Positions 37,397-44,013 of a stretch of DNA of 64,000 bases are shown in pieces (the first letter of the stretch is position 1; each line of letters begins with the position of its first letter). The stretch lies in the NCBI RefSeq assembly GCF_001905385.1, contig NZ_LIPF01000002.1, forward strand, positions 186,001-250,000. The letters run 5' to 3'. The position numbers were made by a program, and so were the translations under genes. A model generated the notes under the pieces. The model was not told the DNA's origin. It saw only the letters and a list, made by a program, of their open reading frames with translations, and made no database searches. Source of the DNA: Streptomyces sp. CB02414. Its GTDB lineage: Bacteria; Actinomycetota; Actinomycetes; Streptomycetales; Streptomycetaceae.

Positions 37397-37720
37397 TTAC
37401 TGCATCACGGCCATGGCGAGCGCCCGCCGGGCACGCAGCGAGGCGCGCTCGGCCCGGCGCTGCATCCGGCGAGCGGTCGCCAGGCGCAGGGCCCGGCGTT
37501 CCTGCTCGGCCTCGTGCAGCCGGTCGTGCATATGCGCACGAGCCAGGGCTTCTGGGATGAGTTGCATCTCACGGGTCCTGTTCTGACGCGAGTCCTTCGC
37601 GTCGCTGGTGGTGAAGTCTTCAGGCGCGGTGCCTGCGATGTCGTGGGTGGACGGCTTCATCGGGGCCTGCTTCTTGGGGTCGTGCGTGAGGGGGCGGTCG
37701 ATCGTTCCTGCGGTGTTCAT
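37397..37720 (-). CDS. Small basic coiled-coil protein coupled to wblC
   Basis: This 107-residue protein has an unstructured N-terminal half (DPKKQAPMKPSTHDIAG, EDFTTSDAKDSRQNRT) and a highly basic helical C-terminal half (HDRLHEAEQERRALRLATARRMQRRAERASLRARRALA). Its ATG overlaps the wblC stop as ATGA, so the two are translated from one mRNA. I recognise no family. The basic helix could bind nucleic acid or the ribosome. An in-frame ATG at codon 21 is possible, but the overlap favours 37720. Confidence 0.72.
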   Translation of the reverse strand: MNTAGTIDRPLTHDPKKQAPMKPSTHDIAGTAPEDFTTSDAKDSRQNRTREMQLIPEALARAHMHDRLHEAEQERRALRLATARRMQRRAERASLRARRALAMAVMQ

Positions 37721-38085
37721 GCCGTGACCGGGTTCTTGCGCGGGCGACCACGGGGCCGCTTCCGGGCGACGACGACACCCTGGACGAACAGCTCGCCACC
37801 CCAGACGCCCCAGGGCTCACGCCGCTCCTTGGCACCGGCGAGGCAGGCCTCGATCAGCGGGCAGGTACGGCAGAGGGACTTGGCGTACTCGACGTCCGCC
37901 GGCGACTCCGCGAAGAAGACCTCCGGGTCGTAGGAGCGGCAGGGGACGGGCACGCCGAGGTTCTCGATGGCGTCGTCGAGCGCGGTGAGCGCGGTGAGCG
38001 GGGTCAAGGTGGGGTCCTCCGTGGGGCCGGGCTTGGGGATCGTGTCGGAAGGCGGTACGGACGGGGCGTGCGCTTCGAGTTGCAC
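37717..38085 (-). CDS. wblC: WblC (WhiB7-type Fe-S transcription factor)
   Basis: This 122-residue Wbl protein has the four iron-sulfur-cluster cysteines (C49, C72, C75, C81), the GVWGG turn (93-97) and an AT-hook RGRP (112-115) after a basic stretch. The AT-hook defines the WhiB7/WblC branch. It binds the vegetative sigma factor and activates antibiotic-resistance and redox genes (including sigR in S. coelicolor) at promoters with AT-rich DNA before the -35. The start is GTG at 38085 with GAGGAAG eight bases upstream. About 600 nt of leader with an upstream ORF and a terminator-like hairpin precede it. Confidence 0.96.
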   Translation of the reverse strand: MQLEAHAPSVPPSDTIPKPGPTEDPTLTPLTALTALDDAIENLGVPVPCRSYDPEVFFAESPADVEYAKSLCRTCPLIEACLAGAKERREPWGVWGGELFVQGVVVARKRPRGRPRKNPVTA

Positions 38086-38202
38086 GGTCGGTCTTCCTCG
38101 TCTGGTCGTTCCGGCCGGTCGGCCGGGTGGCGGCTTGGTACCGGGTTCTCTTCTTTTCCCGAGGCTCCTTCGTGCCGTCGTCCCCGTTCGGGGACAAACA
38201 GA

Positions 38203-38237
38203 AGGGCCGCGGATCCCGGATGGGGTTCCGCGGCCCT
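38203..38237 (-). terminator. Attenuator hairpin in the wblC leader
   Basis: AGGGCCGCGGA and TCCGCGGCCCT are perfectly complementary over 11 bp, with further CCC/GGG pairing in the loop. In the wblC RNA the stem is followed by the U-rich run UUCUGUUUGU and then a second small hairpin (38181-38194). It lies 118 nt before the wblC start and 22 nt after the upstream ORF stop, the layout of a ribosome-controlled attenuator. Confidence 0.8.
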
Positions 38238-38247
38238 GAAGGCGCCG

Positions 38248-38264
38248 GCCTGATCGAATCAGGC
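38248..38264 (-). promoter_or_regulatory. Hairpin containing the leader-ORF stop codon
   Basis: GCCTGAT-CGA-ATCAGGC is a perfect 7-bp stem. The TGA stop of the upstream ORF lies in its first arm on the RNA, so a ribosome at the end of that ORF would melt this hairpin and could change folding of the attenuator just downstream. Confidence 0.55.
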
Positions 38265-38591
38265 TGGATCACTCCAGGGTTCTGGCCCACGGAAGGCCCA
38301 CATCAGGTGGTGCTGCGTCGTCTGCTTCCGGAATCCGGCACCGGTCGCCGTAAAGGCATAGGCCTGCGCCTGTGCCGCTACTGCTGCTTCCAGTGCCTTG
38401 GTCGGTCGCTCATTGCGCTCACGGACGGGAAGGCCCGCGGGGGCAACGGAGAGGGACGCCGGACGCACGGCACGAATGCCGGACAGACCGGTGCCCGGGT
38501 TCGAAGCGCCGAGCATGCACAGGGAGACGGCCGAGCGATCGGTCAATTTGGCGGTGGAGCTGACGGTGGAGCTGAAGTTGATGCTGATCAC
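38259..38591 (-). CDS. Leader ORF upstream of wblC (candidate regulatory peptide)
   Basis: The ORF starts at a GTG with GAGAGGAGG eight bases upstream and encodes 110 residues. It begins about 100 nt after the predicted wblC promoter and ends inside a hairpin just before the attenuator. The C-terminal end (HHLMWAFRGPEPWSDPA) is rich in Trp and Pro, fitting a ribosome-pausing tail. Codons near the end have lower GC3 (runs of GCA, GTA, GAA) than the rest of the genome. Mycobacterial whiB7 and Streptomyces wblC are known to be controlled through leader ORFs sensing slowed translation. Whether the peptide has another function is unknown. Confidence 0.75.
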   Translation of the reverse strand: MISINFSSTVSSTAKLTDRSAVSLCMLGASNPGTGLSGIRAVRPASLSVAPAGLPVRERNERPTKALEAAVAAQAQAYAFTATGAGFRKQTTQHHLMWAFRGPEPWSDPA

Positions 38592-38700
38592 TGGACTCGC
38601 CTCCTCTCGGCGTCTAGGGGACTGGACGAACCAGTCCGCGGATATGCAAGTACAACACGGATTCAGGGCCTCCGGGAAGGCCGCTGTTCCCGTGACCAAG

Positions 38701-38740
38701 AACCTATGGGGATTCCCGGGGCATGCGCAAACTATTTTTT
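38701..38740 (-). promoter_or_regulatory. WblC-type promoter of wblC
   Basis: On the minus strand an AT-rich run (AAAAAATAGT, 38731-38740) directly precedes a -35 TTGCGC (38725-38730). An 18-bp spacer and a -10 TAGGTT (38701-38706) follow. This is the arrangement recognised by WhiB7/WblC with the vegetative sigma factor, implying positive autoregulation. It starts 14 bp after the uvrD2 stop. Confidence 0.8.
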
Positions 38741-38753
38741 CGACGAGTTCGTT

Positions 38754-40955
38754 TCAGCCGTCCCCGTCAAGCCCCACGCCTTCCTGGCCTGCGCAGATGG
38801 CCAACACGTCGGCTCCGTAGCGGTTGAGCTTGCGCATCCCGACCCCTGGGATGCGTGCCAGCTCGTGCTCGTCCCCCGGGACGGACTCGGCGATCGCCAT
38901 CAGCGTCTTGTCGGTGAAGACGCAGAACGCGGGCTGTCCGCTGAGCCCCGCCTGGACCGCACGCCACTCACGCAGCCGCTCGTAGACGCCCTCGTCCATG
39001 TCTGACGGGCAGCCCTCGCAACGCATCAGCTTCATCTCACCCGCGTCGGTGAGCGTGCGTCCGCAGACCCGGCAGCGAGCAGGTGTCCGACGCGTCCGTC
39101 TGGGAGCGACGGCCGTGGCGCCGTTGCTCCCGGAGCCACGCTCCACGCCCCCGGCGCCGCCGGCCGCCGCGCCCGCGCCGGACGGCCCTGATCCGGGCCG
39201 CAGCCCCTTCAGGAAACGGCTGGGGCGGCGGCTGGGCCGCCCGCCGGGTGAGCGGGCGAGCGCCCAGGAGAGATGCAGGCGCTCACGCGCGCGGGTGACG
39301 CCGACGTACAGGAGGCGGCGCTCCTCCTCGATCTGCTCGTCGGTCTTTGCGTAGGTGATCGGCATCATGCCCTCGGCCACGCCCACCAGGAAGACGACGT
39401 CCCACTCCAGTCCCTTGGCCGAGTGCAAGGAGGCGAGGGTGACGCCCTGGACCGTCGGGGCGTGCTGCGCGCCCGCCCGCTCGTCGAGTTCGGCGACGAG
39501 GGCGCTCAGCGTGGCGCCCGCCGCGGCCGCGGCGAAGTCCTGGGCGAGGCCGACCAGGGCGGCCAAGGACTCCCAGCGCTCGCGGACGGCGCCGGAACCG
39601 GCCGGCGGCACGGGCGTCCACCCCTCTCCTGACAGCACCGCGCGCACCTGGGAGGGCAGGTCCACGGCGTCGTCGAGCAGGGAGTCGTTGCTGCCGAAGC
39701 GTGCCGCGGCCCGCAGGGCGCTGTGGGCCTTGCGCACCTCAGGGCGGTCGAAGAAGCGCTCCGCGCCGCGCAGCTGGTACGGGACCCCGGCGTCGGCGAG
39801 AGCCTGTTCGTAGGTCTCCGACTGGGAGTTCGTGCGGAACAGGACGGCGATCTCGGCGGCCGCCACGCCCGCGTCGATGAGCTCGCGGATGCGGCGGGCG
39901 GCGCCCTCCGCCTCGGCCGGTTCGTCCGGGTACTCGGCGTAGACGGGTTCCGACCCGGCGGGGCGCTGGGAGACCAGCTCCAGACGGTGGTCGGCGGCCC
40001 GGCCATGGGCCTGGGAGAGCAGGCCGTTGGCGAGATGGACGACCTGCGGGGTGGACCGGTAGTCGCGGACCAGCTTGACGACGGTGGCGCCGGGGTGGCG
40101 GCTGCGGAAGTCGAGCAGGTGGTCGGGGGTTGCTCCCGTGAACGAGTAGATCGTCTGGCTGGCGTCGCCGACCACACAGAGGTCGTCGCGGTCCCCGAGC
40201 CAGAGCTCCAGCAGGCGCTGCTGGAGGGGGCTGACGTCCTGGTACTCGTCGACCACGAAGTGCTGGTACTGGGCTCGGACCTGTTCGGCGACGTCCTGCC
40301 GGTCCTGGAGGACCGCGACGGTCAGCAGCAGCACGTCCTCGAAGTCGATCACGCCACGCCCGCGCTTGAGGTCCTCGTAGGCGGCGTAGAGCTGGGCGAT
40401 CTCCGCCGGGTCGCGGGGCGCCTCACGACCGGCCTTGGCCGCCGCGAGGGCGTAGTCGGCAGGGACGGTCTGGGTCACCTTGGACCACTCGATCTCGGCG
40501 GTCGCGTCACGCAGCTCGCCGCGGTCGAGGCGGATGCGGCACGCGGCCGCGGCGTCGGCGACGAGCTGGATCTTGCGGTCGACGAGCCTGGGCAGGGAGC
40601 CACCGATCGCTTTCGGCCAGAAGTACTGGAGCTGGCGCAGCGCCGCCGAGTGGAAGGTCCGGGCCTGCACGCCCGCCGCACCGAGCTGGCGCAGCCGGCC
40701 GCGCATCTCCCCGGCGGCTCGGTTGGTGAAGGTGACGGCGAGCACACTGGTGGGCTGGAGGATGCCGGCGCGTACCCCGTAGGCGATGCGGTGGGTGATC
40801 GCCCGGGTCTTGCCGGTACCGGCGCCCGCCAGTACGCACACCGGACCGCGCAGGGCGGTCGCCACCTCGCGCTGCTCGGGGTCGAGCCCTTCGAGCACCG
40901 CGTCGGCCGAGTCCGGTACCTGCGGGAAGAGGGTGGAGTGCGTTGCTGCTGTCAC
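38754..40955 (-). CDS. uvrD2: UvrD2-like ATP-dependent DNA helicase with HRDC domain
   Basis: This 733-residue superfamily 1A helicase has Walker A GAGTGKT (44-50), Walker B VVDEYQDV, motif III GDASQTIYSFTGA and the late LHSAKGLEWD and YVGVTRARERL motifs. After a Gly/Ser/Arg-rich linker it carries a four-Cys zinc motif (CRVCG...CEGCP) and an HRDC domain (PAFCVFTDKTLMAIAE, IPGVGMRKLNRYG). This domain set is that of mycobacterial UvrD2, an essential 3'-5' helicase. The GTG at 40955 is the likely start. It is divergent from the mycoredoxin gene. Confidence 0.94.
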   Translation of the reverse strand: MTAATHSTLFPQVPDSADAVLEGLDPEQREVATALRGPVCVLAGAGTGKTRAITHRIAYGVRAGILQPTSVLAVTFTNRAAGEMRGRLRQLGAAGVQARTFHSAALRQLQYFWPKAIGGSLPRLVDRKIQLVADAAAACRIRLDRGELRDATAEIEWSKVTQTVPADYALAAAKAGREAPRDPAEIAQLYAAYEDLKRGRGVIDFEDVLLLTVAVLQDRQDVAEQVRAQYQHFVVDEYQDVSPLQQRLLELWLGDRDDLCVVGDASQTIYSFTGATPDHLLDFRSRHPGATVVKLVRDYRSTPQVVHLANGLLSQAHGRAADHRLELVSQRPAGSEPVYAEYPDEPAEAEGAARRIRELIDAGVAAAEIAVLFRTNSQSETYEQALADAGVPYQLRGAERFFDRPEVRKAHSALRAAARFGSNDSLLDDAVDLPSQVRAVLSGEGWTPVPPAGSGAVRERWESLAALVGLAQDFAAAAAGATLSALVAELDERAGAQHAPTVQGVTLASLHSAKGLEWDVVFLVGVAEGMMPITYAKTDEQIEEERRLLYVGVTRARERLHLSWALARSPGGRPSRRPSRFLKGLRPGSGPSGAGAAAGGAGGVERGSGSNGATAVAPRRTRRTPARCRVCGRTLTDAGEMKLMRCEGCPSDMDEGVYERLREWRAVQAGLSGQPAFCVFTDKTLMAIAESVPGDEHELARIPGVGMRKLNRYGADVLAICAGQEGVGLDGDG

Positions 40956-41082
40956 ACCGCCATGCTGCCAGGTCGGGCGTGACAGGTGCGTCGGTTGTCC
41001 ACAGGCACGCACCGATAGTCGTATCAATGCGCGTATCGCTGCGACAGGCGTCACACCACGGGCACGGTTCGGGCGTGCCCCG

Positions 41083-41108
41083 GGAATGGTGGGGCCACCG
41101 CGGACGTT
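41083..41108 (+). promoter_or_regulatory. SigR promoter of the mycoredoxin gene
   Basis: GGAAT (41083-41087), 18 nt and GTT (41106-41108) give an exact SigR consensus, 62 bp before the mycoredoxin ATG. It links mycothiol-dependent reduction to the SigR regulon encoded in the same window. Confidence 0.9.
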
Positions 41109-41170
41109 CCCTTCGTGCGGCCCTCCAGGCGCCGCCGAATTTCCCGAGCCGCCGAAGGAGCACGAGAGAC

Positions 41171-41413
41171 ATGCCGGGCACTGTGACGATGTACAGCACC
41201 ACGTGGTGCGGCTACTGCCGTCGGCTGAAGAGCCAGATGGACCGTGAGGGCATCGCGTACACCGAGATCAACATCGAGCAGGACCCGGAGTCCGCGGCGT
41301 TCGTGGAGAAGGCGAATGGCGGAAACCAGACGGTCCCGACCGTGCTCTTCCCCGACGGATCGACGCTGACGAACCCGTCGCTGGCGCAGGTGAAGCAGAA
41401 GGTCGGCGCGTAA
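41171..41413 (+). CDS. mrx1: Mycoredoxin (glutaredoxin-like, mycothiol-dependent)
   Basis: This 80-residue thioredoxin-fold protein has the active site CGYC (C13, C16), preceded by Trp as in mycobacterial Mrx1, and the cis-Pro TVP motif. It reduces protein-mycothiol mixed disulfides using mycothiol and mycothione reductase. The start ATG at 41171 fits the family length. Its promoter is an exact SigR site, so it should be induced by thiol oxidation. Confidence 0.95.
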   Translation: MPGTVTMYSTTWCGYCRRLKSQMDREGIAYTEINIEQDPESAAFVEKANGGNQTVPTVLFPDGSTLTNPSLAQVKQKVGA

Positions 41414-41444
41414 GCGCACCGGCAGGACGTCCGACAGCGACAAG

Positions 41445-41486
41445 CAGAGGGTTGGTCCTCCCCCGCGGGGGAGGACCAACCCTCTG
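41445..41486. terminator. Bidirectional terminator between mrx1 and nudC
   Basis: A perfect 20-bp stem starts CAGAGGGTTGGTCC, with a 2-nt GC centre, between convergent genes ending at 41413 and 41499. Confidence 0.88.
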
Positions 41487-41498
41487 TCCGTTCTCGCC

Positions 41499-42443
41499 TC
41501 AGAAGGCGCCGCGCGTGGGCAGCGGCTTGCCGTACCAGAGCTCGATCAGGCGGGCCGCGATGGAGATGCCGTAGGGCGGAAGCACCTCGCCGGACTCGAA
41601 GGCGGCGTCCAGCTCGTCGCGGGAGAACCAGCGGGCCTCGTGGATCTCGTCGCCGTCGACGTCGATCTCGGTGGAGGTGGCGCGCGCCATGAATCCCAGC
41701 ATCAGGCTCGACGGGAAGGGCCAGGGCTGGCTGGCGACGTACTCGACGGGACCGACGGTGACGCCGACCTCCTCCTGCACCTCTCGGCGTACCGACTGCT
41801 CGATGGACTCGCCGGGCTCCACGAACCCGGCGAGCGTCGAGAAGCGGCCCTCGGGCCAGTGGACCTGGCGGCCGAGCAGGAGGCGGTCCTCGTCGTCCGT
41901 CACCGCCATGATCACCGCGGGGTCGGTGCGCGGGTAGTGCTCCGCCCCGCACGCGGGGCAGCGGCGGATGTGGCCGGCCGCGGCGATGACGGTGCGTTCG
42001 CCGCAGCGGGAGCAGAACCGGTGCAGGCGCTGCCAGTTCTCCAGGGCGACCGCGTGGGCCATCAGGCCGGCGTCGCGGGGCGACAGGAGGAGGCCGGCCT
42101 CCCGCAGACCGGCCGGACGGGCGGACTGGTCCATGCGGCCGGGAAGGGAGTCCTTCTGGAGGGCGAAGTAGCTGACGCCGTCGTCGTCGGTGCCCAGAAA
42201 GTAGCGGTGTGCCTCGGTCAGCGGCGCCTCGAAGGACGGGGTCATGACGACTTCGGTACGTCCGTCGGGCGTCTCGTCGATCAGGACCTGACCGCCGGAG
42301 ACCACGAAACAGCGCGTCGAGGGGTGGCTCCACGCCGCCGCGAGCCAGGCCTCGTCGAGGCGGTGGTGGGCGGCACGGTCGATGCCGCTCGGGGCGGTGA
42401 GCGAGATGGGACGGTCGGCGGTGTGGTCGGTCCAGGTGGTCAC
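41499..42443 (-). CDS. nudC: NudC-type NAD+ diphosphatase
   Basis: This 314-residue Nudix protein has a zinc ribbon (C144, C147, C162, C165), a Nudix box GFVEPGESIEQSVRREVQEEVGV (206-228) and the NADH-diphosphatase signature SQPWPFPSS (238-246). It hydrolyses NAD(H) and may remove NAD caps from RNA, as E. coli NudC does. The GTG at 42443 has GGAAG about five bases upstream. The gene neighbours uvrD2 and mycoredoxin in mycobacteria too. Confidence 0.94.
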   Translation of the reverse strand: MTTWTDHTADRPISLTAPSGIDRAAHHRLDEAWLAAAWSHPSTRCFVVSGGQVLIDETPDGRTEVVMTPSFEAPLTEAHRYFLGTDDDGVSYFALQKDSLPGRMDQSARPAGLREAGLLLSPRDAGLMAHAVALENWQRLHRFCSRCGERTVIAAAGHIRRCPACGAEHYPRTDPAVIMAVTDDEDRLLLGRQVHWPEGRFSTLAGFVEPGESIEQSVRREVQEEVGVTVGPVEYVASQPWPFPSSLMLGFMARATSTEIDVDGDEIHEARWFSRDELDAAFESGEVLPPYGISIAARLIELWYGKPLPTRGAF

Positions 42444-42599
42444 GGGTGCTTCCAACTCCCCCGGTGAGCGTTTCGGTTCGGCAGGCGGTTAGCGGTTCGT
42501 GCGGCGGGTGGCGACCGGGTCCGGGAGGGCTCGGGCGGTGCGGCGGCCTTTCCAGTGTGCCGCGCGCCGTGCCCGCCCGGTCCTGGGCCGAACAGCCGC

Positions 42600-44003
42600 T
42601 CAGGGTGCGTGGCGCCAGTACTCCGCCAGGTCACCCCACAGGTGGGCGGTTGTCTCGACGCCCTTGAGCAGCAGGTCCAGCTCCACCTTCTCGTCGGGGG
42701 CGTGCCAGCCGTCGGAGGGGACGGAGATGCCGAGGAAGAGCACCGGTGCGCCCAGCACCTCCTGGAGGTCGGCGGCCGGTCCGGAGCCGCCCTCGCGGGT
42801 GAAGCGGACGGGTTTCCCGAAGGCCCGGCCCATGGCGCGGACGACCGACTGGAGCGCCGGGTGGTCCAGGGGGGTCAGGCAGGGCCGGGTGGCCGCGCTG
42901 AAGCTGATCTCGCAGCGGATCCCGGCGGGTACCTGCTCGGCCGCCCAGGCGCGGACGGCCTTCTCGACGTGGTCGGGGTCCTGGCCCGCGACCAGCCGGA
43001 AGGACAGCTTCACCATGGCGGACGCCGGGATGATCGTCTTGCTGCCCGGGCCCTGGTAGCCGCCGCCGATGCCGTTGACCTCGGCGGTGGGACGGGCCCA
43101 GACCCGCTCCAGGGTGGTGTGCCCGGCCTCGCCGTGCGCCGCGCGGGACTTGGCCGTGCGCAGCCACTGTCCCTCGTCGAAGGGCAGCTCGGCGAAGAGG
43201 GCACGCTCGCGCTCGGTGAGCTCGATCACACCGTCGTGGAAACCGGGGATCGCCACGCGCGCGTGCTCGTCGTGCAGGGCGGCGACCAGGCGGGCGACGG
43301 CGGTGGCCGGGTTGGGGACGGCGCCGCCGAAGGAGCCGGAGTGGATGTCCTGGTCGGGTCCGTGCAGCCGGATCTCGCACTCGGCCAGGCCGCGCATGCC
43401 GGTGCACACCGTAGGAGTGTCCTCGGACCACATGCCGGTGTCGGAGACGACGACCGCGTCGGCACGGAGCCGGTCGGCGCGCTCCTCGACCAGAGCGCGG
43501 AAGTGCGGGGAGCCGGATTCCTCCTCGCCCTCGATCAGCAGCTTGAGGTTGACCGCGGGGGCGGTGCGACCGGTGGCCGCCAGGTGGGCGCGGACGCCGA
43601 GTGTGTGGAAGAACACCTGTCCCTTGTCGTCGGCGGCCCCGCGCGCGTAGAGGCGGTTTTCGCGGACGACGGGTTCGAAGGGCTCGCTGTGCCAGCCGTC
43701 CTCGCGGGCCGCGGGCTGCACGTCGTGGTGGCCGTAGACGAGGACCGTCGGTGCCTGCGGGTCGCCGGAGGGCCATTCGGCGAAGACCGCGGGGGCGCCC
43801 GGTGTGGGCCACACCTCGGTGGTCGGGAAGCCGGTCTCCTTCAGTTTGGCGGCGAGCCAGTCGGCGCTGCGGCGCACATCGGTCGCGTGGTCGGGCTGGG
43901 CCGACACGGACGGGATACGCAGCCACTCGACGAGGTCGTCGAGGAAGGCGGCGCGGTGGTGCTCGATGTACGTACGGACAGCGCTGTCCGGGGTCTCGCT
44001 CAT
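42600..44003 (-). CDS. M20-family metallodipeptidase
   Basis: This 467-residue di-zinc peptidase has the family ligands in VYGHHDVQPA (H92, D94), ARGAADDKGQ (D125) and EGEEESGS (E160 catalytic, E161 ligand), plus a lid domain (HSGSFGGAVPNPATAV). It resembles cytosolic dipeptidases (CNDP-type) that cleave small peptides. It starts 10 bp after the adnB stop and is probably in the same transcript. Confidence 0.9.
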   Translation of the reverse strand: MSETPDSAVRTYIEHHRAAFLDDLVEWLRIPSVSAQPDHATDVRRSADWLAAKLKETGFPTTEVWPTPGAPAVFAEWPSGDPQAPTVLVYGHHDVQPAAREDGWHSEPFEPVVRENRLYARGAADDKGQVFFHTLGVRAHLAATGRTAPAVNLKLLIEGEEESGSPHFRALVEERADRLRADAVVVSDTGMWSEDTPTVCTGMRGLAECEIRLHGPDQDIHSGSFGGAVPNPATAVARLVAALHDEHARVAIPGFHDGVIELTERERALFAELPFDEGQWLRTAKSRAAHGEAGHTTLERVWARPTAEVNGIGGGYQGPGSKTIIPASAMVKLSFRLVAGQDPDHVEKAVRAWAAEQVPAGIRCEISFSAATRPCLTPLDHPALQSVVRAMGRAFGKPVRFTREGGSGPAADLQEVLGAPVLFLGISVPSDGWHAPDEKVELDLLLKGVETTAHLWGDLAEYWRHAP

Positions 44004-44013
44004 GCTCACGAGC

